Below are positions 23,601 through 35,800 of a stretch of DNA of 64,000 bases, one piece after another. The stretch is from the NCBI GenBank assembly GCA_914767715.1, contig OU612071.1, positions 12,383,493 through 12,447,492 of the forward strand. Reading direction: 5' to 3'. How positions within the stretch are numbered: the first letter of the stretch is position 1; every line of letters starts with the position of its first letter. The notes beneath the pieces were generated by a model. It saw only the letters and a program-made list of their open reading frames with translations. It ran no database searches and had not been told where the DNA came from. The translations under genes and the position numbers were made by a program. Source of the stretch: Membranipora membranacea (Eukaryota; Bryozoa; Gymnolaemata; Cheilostomatida; Membraniporidae).

Positions 23601-24045
23601 CCTGTAGTATTTATCAGTATTTTAGAGAAAATTAACCTGGACTAGTGTGTTTTTCATGTGAGACTCATATCTAATCTTATGTTAATGTATGGGCAGCTAC
23701 CGAATAACCTTGTATTGATTTGTGTTAGAAATCATGATAAACCTTGTCGGCTTTGGCCTGACCAAACCTAGACCATAGTTTCGAACCTGAGAGTCATATG
23801 AAATGAGTGGATAGCAGATTCTTTTGCAGACAATATTGTGTGCAATAACAGAACAATTGTTATCAAATTACCACTTCACCCCTTCCTGTCATATCTTTGT
23901 TCTGAATAATACTGTAGTTGTGTATTTTATTAGCTGAAGGACGAGCCTAAGAGAGACGGGATCAGGAGAGAGTTAGCTGAAAAGTGGCTAAACAACACAG
24001 TGAGAAAAAAGCTCAGGCTGTTGAGAGGATTAAAGGCCTCAACAC

Positions 24046-24683
24046 GTATCTTTCCAAGTATAGTTATTCTAGCCTAATAAAGATTGACTGTGTCCGGCCA
24101 AAACATGTAGGGATTTAGGATTTAGAGTGGCTCAGTTGAATTGCTTCAGCCTGCCCTTCATATTGATTAAGGCCCTGGATTCACATGCTGCTGCAGTGCA
24201 CTCACTACTTGTATTTGTTTGTGCACAATGGGTTCGCTCAGACTTTCTGCCAACAACTTGATATCATTAATGTAGTCCCTCCTGACATTGTCGCATACAA
24301 TTTTATCACTATCAACACTTTCGAAAGGAGACTCGCAAATATATGGGTTTCCCCCTCATAAAGACGACCTGTAACTCTTATCAAAATCTTTTCTAACAAT
24401 CAAGTGTGGCTTTATTTGACACATATTTTGTGCAACAGTCGATACGCCCAAACCTCAAAACTTTTTGAGTCAGCATCAAACCTGAACATGAATTATAGCT
24501 CTGTATTCGCCAGAGTCGATTAGCTGTACCATTTTCCCTTTGTCATGTGTATCCATTTCACAAGTTGAAATTGATTTGAGTAAAGAAGTTTTTATAAAAG
24601 TTTTCAGTCATTGAACCCTCTGTTACTCATACCCAGCTATACTACTATGCTCTATATAGGTGATGAATTGTTTATGATTACAG
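24046..24683. other. ESS2 intron, left copy
   Basis: No other feature is seen. The inverted homology to the right arm has already ended (at about 23,990), so this is the beginning of the single-copy centre. Confidence 0.5.
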
Positions 24684-25326
24684 CCCTTTGAGGAGACTGT
24701 CCCGGAGTGAGAGATTAGCTACATTGTCACCAGCAGCAAAAGAACTGGCAGCAACTCGCGGTATTCACAACAGCACAGGTATTTATGTAGAATCTCTATC
24801 CAATGTGTTTGCCCAAATTAGCTGATTGGTGGAATGAGAACCGATGTCAGGTAAGATGGTACTTCCGGAAACTACCTATCTGTATATAGCAAGGATGAAA
24901 ATAATAATTTCACTTTCATTATTTCTCGATACGTGCTATCATCAACCTTGCATTGGCTCTCTTCCCCTCTCAGCAACCAATTCGATCAGAGCTAACACAT
25001 TGGCTAATTCTATCTATCCCACACTGATATCGAGACTTCACTATTCTTATGTATCTCTGATAGTTAGAGCGAGTACTACTCATACTACCCGCCCCTTATG
25101 GTACTCCTAAGTGAATTAGCTCACTCTCTATGTAGATATACATACATCATCATCAGTGTGAGTCCTACCTAAACACAGAAAGGATTCATCAGTAGGACTT
25201 TATGCTACATTACTGATATCAAACCAATTGGAAAGAAAGTTGCTAAAAAACCTTTACAAAAGGAGGGAATCTTTGCTTGCAAATACATTAGTTTAGATGT
25301 GATTGACCCGTTGTGATACAAATATA

Positions 25327-25550
25327 GCCATTATATATATATATATATATGTGTGTCTATTAATATATATCTATATACATAACATAAAAAGAGTACTAAC
25401 TACGACCAAGTATAGCACCAACTATCCACCATACAACCGAAGACACACTGCCAGCCCAACTGTGAGATCGCACCCTGACCCTGTCCGAGCCCCATCAAGG
25501 CTATCTATATACATATATATATATATATATATATTATATACATATAAGTA
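25327..25550. repeat. AT microsatellites
   Basis: (AT)n runs at about 25,333-25,350 and 25,509-25,535 lie within the ESS2 intron. There is no other content. Confidence 0.8.
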
Positions 25551-25964
25551 AACATCATCCTGGATGGATGTTTGCCATAAAGCACCAAAGAAGTTACGGC
25601 ACAAAATGACTCAATGAGGCTTTCTCTCTTCCCTTCCTGTTGATTTGAGTATCCTAAAATCTTACAGGCAAATGCAACATAAATTATCTCGTCTTGATGA
25701 TTGTTTACAATATGTTTTATTTTTAGACAAAGCTTTGCAAGCCAGTTATACACCATCGCCACTACACCGACCTACGATCGGATATTACAAAACACAGCAG
25801 CATTTACTCAAGTCGGCTTCATCAACGCCCTCATCTTGTACACCTAAATCAACCAGATCTTGGACACTCCTAACATTACCAACTCAACACAGTCTACAGA
25901 CTTGACTGATAACTTACTGAATCTCCATATGAAACAAAATTCTAAAGCCGCTGATTATTTTTGA

Positions 25965-26469
25965 CAATTTTCCTAGAATTGCAATGTTTCGTATTCATAT
26001 GAAATTTTCTAATCGAGAAAAACAATTAATAGCAGTGTATCGGTTTCATCTTTTAATGAATAACATACAGAACAACTTATTGTCCCAACTAATTATTATA
26101 TTCGTGCATATATCCATATATATTTTTCTTCTTTTTTGTCTATGTGGTCAAAAAGTTATTTTCGTTTGTTTATAACTTGCTTATATATAAAAACCTAATA
26201 AAAAAAAAAACACATAATAATGATTCTTTTATTAAACTTTGTGAATTGAAGCCTGGACCCATAAACATTTATGAAAGTCTTGTGAACAATGCTTGCAGGT
26301 GCCTATGTGTGCAGGTCAGCACATTCAACCATTTCTCCTGCAGATTCATGAACTTGTTGGAACTGTCTTAACAACGCTCAGGCTAAGACATCGCAAAATC
26401 CTGCATCACTTTATGATTTAACTCTGTGCCATCGTCATAAGCAATCCATGATAAGTTTTTCATCGAGAT
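25965..26469. other. Convergent intergenic gap between ESS2 and gene B
   Basis: About 500 bp separate the ESS2 stop (+) and the gene B poly(A) signal (-). No gene is seen. It contains a poly-A tract at 26,200-26,210. Confidence 0.5.
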
Positions 26470-26475
26470 TTTATT
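26470..26475 (-). terminator. Polyadenylation signal of gene B
   Basis: TTTATT on plus equals AATAAA on minus, 352 bases after the stop, in the same AAATAAAATCT context as genes A and C. Confidence 0.6.
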
Positions 26476-26826
26476 TAATTCTTAGTATATGGATTGATAA
26501 AGACAGTTGGAATTATAGAATTAAACTGATCGTTTTTACATGGAAATTCAATTTATGTTTTGACAGGTGATCAAAGTTTCCAATTCAGAATCGGCATTGA
26601 AATCAGGATTGTAGTTTGGAGGAGGCGGGGCCCCTTTTCTTTCTGATTCTAACATTGCTGTCAGCATCACAAAGTCTTTGTTGAAATTCGATTCTCAGTT
26701 ATATACTTGAAGAATTTGGGGGAAGCTTACAATGTTATCCAAAATCCCAGTTAGTGTGACCCAGCCTTTCCGGTAATCTCTCTGGGGCATCGGGCCTTCA
26801 TGATACCTGCCTCCCTATCAATTTTC

Positions 26827-29800
26827 CTAAGAATGATTATCTGGCGGTTCCGTCGCTAGATCCCAATCACTTACATGCTTCACATCATTTATGGTTGCCT
26901 GGTAAGCTGATTCTGTATAAGGGAGTAACTCGAAGTTGAACTCAATCATAAAACCTTTTCTTTTTCCAGTACCATCGGTCTTGAATCGTATGTAGATATC
27001 ATCGACCGCTGATACGTCAAAGTCGAAAACTAAATTTGTAATGCCAGTTCCACAGTGCCGGTATGATTTGTCCAAAATTCCAAATTCAACAAAGTCCTTT
27101 TCACATGTTCCAGACATTTCCTGTACCTATATAAGACAATGTGTAATAATATGATGCAAAAATTCATGCAATATGCAATGTTACATATGTGTGTAAGATA
27201 CAATGCAATGTGCAAAATATATCGATGTCACACACATGCTCTCATGTGACCAAACGGAGACCACTCTCACAATTAAATCAAGGCAACAATCACGCCATTA
27301 TTGCCCATTCAGGTATATTTCAATCTTGGGAATAATTAGAAAACTGATTGATGAATGCTCAGGCAGGGATAGTTTTTCTCAATTTGATCTGCGCTACAAA
27401 TAATGCTCTATTTTCTAACCCATAGAAGCGCATTTTTAATAGTTAAAACTTTGATAAATAATCAGGACGAATAGTGAATTGATTAACTACAAAAGCTTTC
27501 TTTAAGATCTAAATGCCCCTTATTTATCATAAACCATCAAACTGAGCTAAAATGATGGGTAACTATTGCAGGGCCTTAGTTTAGGAAAAATCATAGGAGA
27601 GGCAAAGGTCCCAGGCAAATCTGAAGCGTCACCAGGAGGGGTCCTTTAAGCCCCTCCACAAGAAGTTTGAGGCATATAATTCGCAAATGGAAATCCCAGA
27701 GGAGCTGTTTCTGACATAGATTACTCAATTTTAGTGTTTTTAGGCCACAGTATTTAGCGCTCTAGGGGTGGCAGTGCCTCCCTGCCTCCCCTAGAACTAC
27801 GGGCCTGTATTGGACACATCTGGTAAATATGCTTTGAAGGGTACATTGAATTAGGATTAAAAAACAGTTACTTTCAGTTACTTCTCCCAGAATATCAACC
27901 ATGTGGCAATGTGATTAATTTTCCTGCCAATACAATGTAGCGATCAAGTATCAACTCAATCTACCATAACCCTTCTTGCATGTATGAACTACAAACCTCA
28001 AACGTAGGGAATAAAATACTCAAACGTTTCAATCCTGGATTTTTCAGTATTGTCTCAGAACGTGTATTGTGCTCATAATTTCTGTCTTTCACATATTTTG
28101 AATGTGACTGGATGTAACCACGCTGGCAGAAGATGAAAGGAAGTTCTCCGATGGTACACGGCTTTGTCTGAGTACACTTATCACCTTTTAAACAAAAAAA
28201 TTATAATCATCATAATACCAATGTATCAAATATGTGTATCAAATATTAATAACTATCACATGAATTAGTACTTTTTATACATAGGGATCGCGAGAGAGAC
28301 CACAAATACGAAAGTGCCTGAGAATAAAACAAAGGGGAATCATGGCTGGGTTTAGCGAATCGACTGTTAGAAGACGATTAAAGCAGGGTTATGTTATAAA
28401 CTGCACAGTATTGAAAATTTCTGTCTCTTTAGACCAAAGAGTTAAAAACAACATTCATATGATGGGGAGATACTGTGGCACACTGTAATATTTTCAGAAA
28501 GACACTGAGGCTATCTTTGACGCATCTCCTTGTCTTTAACTCCTAGCTTAGACTAATCGTGAAGTAATACGGTGTACCATGATACACAATGAAAGAGTGA
28601 CCCGGATTTCTACAAAACTGCTTTGGGTAAGTAATTGATAAAACAAATCTTGATTATTCCTGGATCGTCCCTAGAAGCTCTGTCTGCCACAATTGTTCCA
28701 ACAAGAATGAATCAAATAAAAACTCAGGCTCAAGCCACTCAAGCACCTTGACAAAGGTTAACATTGGGTCGGCTTTAATTTTCCTGAATTTTTTGACCAA
28801 TCAAAGACGAGGAAATATTTCAAGCAACCATACATAAACTGCCATATGCTTGTTCACGGTCAGGTATGTTTTGCTAATCCATGAATTTATCACAGTCGAA
28901 TGAATACATTAATGAGGTTATGGCTGCTATATAACTTAAAGATAACTAATTGTTACTGGTTTAAAAAGTAACACTGGCTCCGCCTTAAAATTTAGCAAAT
29001 ACAATATCAGTTGAGAAAGGAGGAGCGGATAACGGTCTTTGGGTAGTCTGCAACAAAAACAATAGTAGGACCTCTTGTTGGTGATTTGTGTCTAAAATCA
29101 AACAATAAAATGTTGAAGATTTTTGTTACAAACCATTACCTTACACATACTAAAAATGCCCAACCTGAATGTATGACTCAATTGACTCACAGCTATGTAG
29201 ACGATACAATCCTTCTCGGAACATCTGGTTCAACTCTGAAACATATAAATGATCAATGTAAGGCGAATCTCCCTAAACAATGTTACTTTGATGAGGGTAA
29301 GCTCTGCCTAGCAATAATGGAATATCACAATCTAGTATAAACTGTATAAATATGCCAGATGATATAATTTTCATTGCACGCCCATCTTGAACAACAGGCC
29401 CAAATTAGTCTGTTGCAGTCAGAGTGATGTTGCTCAGTGAAGTATTTCCAAATGATATGGGCATTGATACCAGCAGCAGCTGCGTACACATCACGTTTAC
29501 AGTTCTACAACATTTAATTCATCTCAACATAAAAATGTGTCAAATTGTGGTTCCTATACACGGTTTGCTCTCACCATCAATATCTGATCCATCAGCTAGG
29601 GACAGCTCTGTCACGTTATGCAATGCCATAACTATCTTTTCAAGCGCAACATCTGTTGCTCGCTTGTTACTTCTTCTCCTTTTTGTAAGTAACTTAAAAT
29701 TTTCATCGATTGTTGTTGCTGTTGATTTATCCGCGTTGTCTAGCTGTGTGTACAAAGAATTTCTCTCGGCCGTAGCTGATTCGTTCATCAGCTCAACCAT

Positions 29801-32800
29801 TGCTGTCTGCTCATTTATTTTCAAGTTGATATTTGAGATATTTCGAGCGGTTTCATCAAATGCTGTGGTTGTGGACTTATCCAGGTTTTGTAGCTGTGCG
29901 TACAAAGAATTTCTCTCAGCCGTGGCTGATTCGTTCATCAGCTCAAGCATTGCTGTCTGCTCATTTATTTCCAAGTTGATATTTGAGATGTTTCGAGCGG
30001 ATTCATCAAATGCTGTGGTTGTGGACTTATCCAGGTTTTGTAGCTGTGCGTACAAAGAATTTCTCTCAGCCGTGGCTGATTCGTTCATCAGCTCGAGCAT
30101 TGCTGTCTGCTCATTTATTTCCAAGTTGATATTTGAGATGTTTCTAGCGGTTTCATCAAATGCTGTGGTTGTGAACTTATCCAGGTTTTGTAGCTGTGCG
30201 TACAAAGAATTTCTCTCAGCCGTGGCTGATTCGTTCATCAGCTCGAGCATTGCTGTCTGCTCATTTATTTCCAAGTTGATATTTGAGATGTTTCGAGCGG
30301 TTTCATCAAATGCTGTGGTTGTGAACTTATCCAGGTTTTGTAGCTGTGCGTACAAAGAATTTCTATCAGCCGTAGCTGATTCGTTCATCAGCTCAAGCAC
30401 TGCTGTCTGCTCATTCATTTTCAAATTGATGTTTTCTAGCATATTTTGCTGATTGCGGCTTGTACCATTAAGATTAATTTCTAAGTTGTTTAGTTGAGTA
30501 TACAATAGATTTCTCTCTGCTAAGCCCGATTCATTGATGGATGTCACGAGCGCCGTAGTATTGTGGAGGAAGTCTTGAAACTCAATTATCGCTGTGCTCA
30601 TATTCTCAATCTTGGTATGCAGTAGGTCAATCATCTCTATCCATGGCGTAGGATTTGGCTTAGATTTGTGGGCGGACGTGCCATCAGACGCTTTATCCAT
30701 TCCGTCCAATATGCTGTGTAATACTGAGATATCAAAATTTAGAGACTCATTTAGCAATGCAAAATCTCCAATCATTGAAGCGTAGGCTGCTCGTAAATCT
30801 GTTCTGATATTCGCAATATCAGTTGTTTGCTGCCCAAATTCATTTTTCAGGTTGCTGACCAAAGTTTCTATTGATGATAAAGTGTGATTCATGATATTTG
30901 AGACGTTTTGTGATGTTTCAGCAATTGCTGTTGTTGTGGACTTTTCTAGGTTGTTTAGCTGTATGCGTAAAAAATTCATCATCTCCAGCATTGCGGTGTT
31001 TTCATTTATTTTGGGGGCAACATTTTCTAGGATGACCTGTTGCTTCTTAAAATCACGTGATGTTCTATTATGATTCTCATCTAAGCTGTTGAGTTGAGTA
31101 TGCAAATTATTTTTCTCAGTTTTCTTTGTTAAACCTGATCCATTACTGGAAGCTATATGAGCAGTAGAGTGTTGTGGGGAACCTTGAGCCTCATGTATTG
31201 CAGAGCTCACATTTTCAATATTGGTAAGCAATGGGTCGACCTTCTCTATTGAGGGCGTGGTAGGATGTGGCCTAGATTTGTGGACCAACATGCTATCAGA
31301 GGCATTATTCATTCCGTCCAACATGCTGTATAGAAGTGAGGTTTCATGATTTATAGATTCATTTAGCGATGCGATGTCTACGATCATTAAAATGTCAGCT
31401 GCTTGTGAATCTGTCCGGAGATTGGCAATGTCGGTTTCTTGGTGCCCAAACTCGTTTTGGAGGTCGCTGATATTAGTTTCCAAACTTTTGACTGATAGAG
31501 CTGCAATCAAGAGAAAGTGTGTTTATGTTGCAAGCCTGTCCTGAGAAACTAGCCCCAAAATAGATATTTCTTGCATTGAATCCAGCAGGTTTCTATCAAT
31601 CAAGCGTTCGCCCAACAGGAAACAGCCGATAACTAGAGGTTTTTGCATATTTGAGAATCAAGGAATCATCTGGTTTTCCTATATTTAAATAATACATATT
31701 ATATCTTTACAAAATATGAAAATCCTTTATTACAAAATACTGGTGCATCACACTGTTTGTCCCATTTGAAAGATGAATCAGGTTTGCAATCCAAGTTGAC
31801 TGAATTTTGAGTTGCCCCCCTCTTTGAGCTGCAGGCAAATGAGGTTTCATAGACCAAATTTGATCCAATTGACCTGCATTGTGACTACCCACATCTAGTA
31901 ATGAGCCACCAGCAATTTCTAGAACTCCATCTATTAGTATAGTCTGGTGGCAGCCTACGCAAAATGTGGCTAGAAATGCAACTGTTTACGATTTTGGATG
32001 GATAGGGTTTGACAGATGTTTCTGGTGAAGTTTTTCATGCTGATCGCAATGGAAATGTTGTACCTTACACCAAGGAGTAAGAGTCTCTAACTCCTTGCTT
32101 ACACTAAGTTGCACAATAAGCATGGTCTAAAAACATCCAAAATCTGAAAGAGCAAGTCATAATCGGTGCATCTACAAGTTTTCATGGGTCTGCTGTCTTT
32201 AAAAGCCGATATTCTGCCAACAGCGGTCACAATGCCCCCTTATATCACCTCTATATAAATAATTATCATCAAAGCGAAACTACTTATTCAGTTTTTCTGC
32301 TGCCTCGAAAACTGGCTTCAGATATTCTTAGAGATTCAATTTTTTTATGGTTGTTTTGTAGTGACATCAAACGGCTATTTATGATAGCAGACCCATGTAA
32401 ACTTGTGGATCCACTAATTGTGACATGCTCTTTCCAATTTTGGATGAATGTTTTTTATTACTTTCCCTTTTGCCATCAGCGTTTTTGGCGATTAGCTGCC
32501 TATTGTGCAACTTAGTGTAAGGTACGATATTACCATCGCGGTCAGCATGTAAAACTCCACCCAAAATCGTATATGGAGGCTGCCACTGGAGTTTTCCAAC
32601 AAATACTGTTTATAGCCACACTGATTGCAGATCGACTCTGTGATACGAGTCTCTCTTCACCGTAGCATTTCGAATAATCCAAATGTGCTTGAGTTCTCAA
32701 ACTGAAAAGTCACCCCACCCAAACTGGTGAACTGGGAACTCAAGCACATTGAATTAATTCAGTCACTACGGTGCAAAGATAACCAACCTGTATGGGTGCA

Positions 32801-35800
32801 CATGCGCAATGTGGTTTATAGTCAAAAACAAAAGATTGCTGCTGCTGGCCCTAAGGAGGGTCGCAAGGTGCTTTAAATCCTCAAACGCAGGGAGGGGGAG
32901 TGGTGGTGTGATGCATCCAGGAATTCAGAATGTATCCTAGAAGTGTGAGGCCATAGGAAAACATCCTTACTGTGTGTGAAGCAAGCAGCCAACACTGGTA
33001 TAAATCAGCACTTATCATTGACTTTTTAATCTTAGCCATTAGGTTGAGTTGTAATTGACACAACTCGTTTAGTCCGTTTCGAGAATACATAAATCTTCAG
33101 TTGTAAGTGTCCAATCTATATTGCCTTATTTTCTCATCCATCCGGATTCAAGTAGTTATAGGTTGTTTAGGATGGGTACATTTGATGATCTCCTATTACA
33201 GCATATATGTCCAGTCCGGGATGGGGGGGGTCATCATTTTAAAGAACTCGAAATTTATACAACCTTGTAGGTTCTTAAGATGCAGACAATTTCTCTGAAA
33301 TTTTGATTTTGAAGTTGCCCCTCAACCTTAGGCTCCAAGTCTGCATTGGAGGCAGTAAGCTTAGAGATCATATCTTATGATATCTAGTATTGGAAGGCAG
33401 TTTTGGATGTTAGCTCTCATACCCATACCTCCTCTCCTCTTCTGCTTCTGATTTCTGCAAGAAGATAAACCCTAAAATCACCTAATGGCCACCCAACAAA
33501 ATCTAGAATTTTTGTAACTCTTTATTTTATGGCAGGTCTGGAGCAGACGATGTGCCTTTGGTTCCCTTGGTCTGATTGAAAGCTTTACAATGATATAAGA
33601 AAATGTATAGGTGTCTCACCTCCTTTTAGGATTTGAAATTTAAGATAACATTTAACATTCAAGTGCAATACAAGCAATCAACTAACCGCCATCTAACCAC
33701 CTGGCATGGCGCCTTTGACCTATATATATATATTTATAATACTTTTATTGTCAGCAACAATTCATTTAGAATGATGTATTTCCTGATATGACATCAATGA
33801 CCTATGAACTTTGACCTTGACAGGTGTACAAACGGTGGATGGTTGCTTTTTGGCATTGCAGCATTTGCATGTTGTCTTATCAAAAGAAACTTGAAAAATT
33901 TGAAAATTAAGATGAGAAATTCAAAAAAAGCTGCCCACTCTTTTTTTAATTTTCTCATCTTAATTTTCAAATTTTTCACAATCTTCACAAATGGTTTCTT
34001 ATGATAAGACAACATGCAAATGCTGCAATACCAAAAAGCAACCATCCACCGTTTGTACACCTGTCAAGGTCAAAGTTCATAGGTCATTGATGTCACATGA
34101 GAAAAACATTAGTCAAAATGAAATGTTGCTGACAATAAAATTATTATAAATATTTTGAAGCTGTAATCATTCAATAATCTGGGATGGTGGGGGGGAGGGA
34201 TTCCTAACCTTCAAGCAATCAACTCTTTTTTTGATTCTTTGATTCCCAAAGAAAACTAACTATACACTTTTCTGTATTGATTATTAAAATCCATGGCTGG
34301 CCATATATGGCAGCTTTCTGCACTCACTCAGTTTTTTTACGATTTTACACTTAACGCAGGACACACTCCAGTTCCAATGATGCATCACACCTTTGTATGG
34401 AAAAGCCGACTTTTTTCTTTGTTCTTAAACAGTTTCCCCAGGCACAAATAGATGTGGAAATTACTGACTTTTTTCAGGGTTGGTAACTCCTACTCATAAA
34501 TATGAGAGAGTTATCAATCCTATTTGTGGGAAGCTCACCAGTAGAATTATAACGACCAAGGGGGTATTTCAATTGTAAACAGCAAAAATCGCTATCTGAT
34601 CTCTAGGGTCTTGCTCACAATTTGCTCACTCATATACGGAACTTAAACATTCTGAGTGAACAATGTAGGAAAAAATTTGAGTAATTGAAAGCCACTTCAT
34701 GAGCGTTAATTTAGAGCGCTGTGATGGGTGACCCTAATTCTAATTGAAAGACCTTCCAGAATGCAGGAAACTAGAAACAAAGGTGATTGAACTATCCGGA
34801 GCTACTAGATTGCAGCTTACTTGCTTTCTAACCATCTAAGCTAAAATTTAATGTAGGTATGAAGTAAGTATGTATGTAAGTATAAAACTACCCAACAATA
34901 TAGTAATGAAAGCATTGAGGCCTATAGTCAGAGCTTTATGAGTTCGTGAGCTCTCACCGAGTTGCTGGTACATTTTATGATTTTCTTCTTGCGCTCTCAA
35001 GAGTTTTGAAAATTGTTCATCTTCTACAACTCTGTCTCCAACTCGCTGCTCGGTTTTGTTACCTTCAATAAATATAACAACCAGATCACGGTCGAGTGGG
35101 AATTTTAATGCGCATCTTGGTAACACCGTCACCAAACCTTGTTATTTCACATTTAATTGCTATTGGATTGGAGTGAAAATAATGTGAAATACGGAGTAGG
35201 GCTGTCACTGACTATCTGTCCAATAGATCAAGTTTATTCCAATTGCCTGCATTCCGAGTTGCTTTCTTCTACGGGTCACGCCAACATGACCAGTGGACCT
35301 GAAGCAACTCGAAATGCAGGCAAATGGACCAAACTTTGTCTAAGTGACTGACAATGTTTATAACTTTCCTGCTACAATGCTTATGCTTGATTCCTAATAA
35401 TGCATTGATATGACCTTTGACGTATTTGACTATTGGGTTATTTCAACAATCCAAGTCACCTTCGTGCTTGAAACTAAAACTCTTTGTGTTAATAAAATTC
35501 ATGACCTGATGATGTCCATAAATTTAGGAGTAGGAGGTGGCGCAGCTGGTTAGGGCGCCAGATCTCAGCAAGCAAGTGTTTTTTTTCGTATTCTACACTA
35601 GGTTTATTTGACCGCCCTATTTAACAGGCCCTCTTAAGCGCATGTGGCTTGTGTGTGGTAGTGACCCTATACCCTTGCCCGCCGTTGCCGGCTACTCTTT
35701 TTTTTCGAAGAGGAAGATGGGGAACTTGCTGCCACACAGTAGACCTCCGGTATTTATGGTCCCGATCTGAACAGCCAGTTGTGGGTTTGAATCCCACTGT

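Larger units (their letters stand above)
4010..23990 (+). repeat. Left arm of the giant inverted repeat
   Basis: Ordered, inverted matches to the right arm include: stalk exon 4243-5433 with 62,687-63,769; ORF 8370-8735 with 59,155-59,589; TE-like ORF 10,571-10,879 with 55,033-55,341; MITE 12,990 with 52,568; old LTR 15,099-16,173 with 49,131-50,981; 19,540 with 47,555; 21,533 with 45,454; 22,322-22,500 with 44,222-44,405; ESS2 exons with 40,465-44,932. Identity by eye runs from about 90% to 98%. Arm-specific insertions explain the changing offset. Confidence 0.92.
22077..25964 (+). pseudogene. ESS2 (DGCR14) homologue, left copy, decaying
   Basis: ESS2 is a conserved nuclear protein linked to the spliceosome C complex. 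Pieces in order: 22,077-~22,125 (TPASFDFETP, as in TPATFETP of ESS2); 22,653-22,707 (LASIEEQAAIE, with in-frame TAA); ~22,870-22,892 (only the 3' end of an exon, FKGLPG); 23,214-23,401 (TPRIRGHHFVSTPTPNP, ITWGEI; lacks the EGTP codons seen on the right); 23,934-24,045 (RRELAEK then frameshift, HSEKKAQAVERIKGLNT); 24,684-24,778 (RLATLSPAAKELAATRG); 25,727-25,964 (DKALQASYTPSP, then a frameshift, LTDNLLNLHMKQ and the terminal KAADYF). The order and C-terminal ITDNLL...SDFF-like ending fit ESS2 well. An early stop, a lost half exon and two frameshifts indicate decay, unless some are assembly errors. Confidence 0.72.

Noticed and set aside
25303-25762. Ile/Tyr-rich frames around 25.3-25.7 kb
   Set aside because: Translations of AT microsatellites in an ESS2 intron.
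29424-30452. 342-codon frame on the plus strand opposite the gene B stalk
   Set aside because: It is the antisense shadow of the 150 bp repeats; a repeat unit divisible by three keeps the other strand open. The minus frame has splice signals, heptads and sequons.
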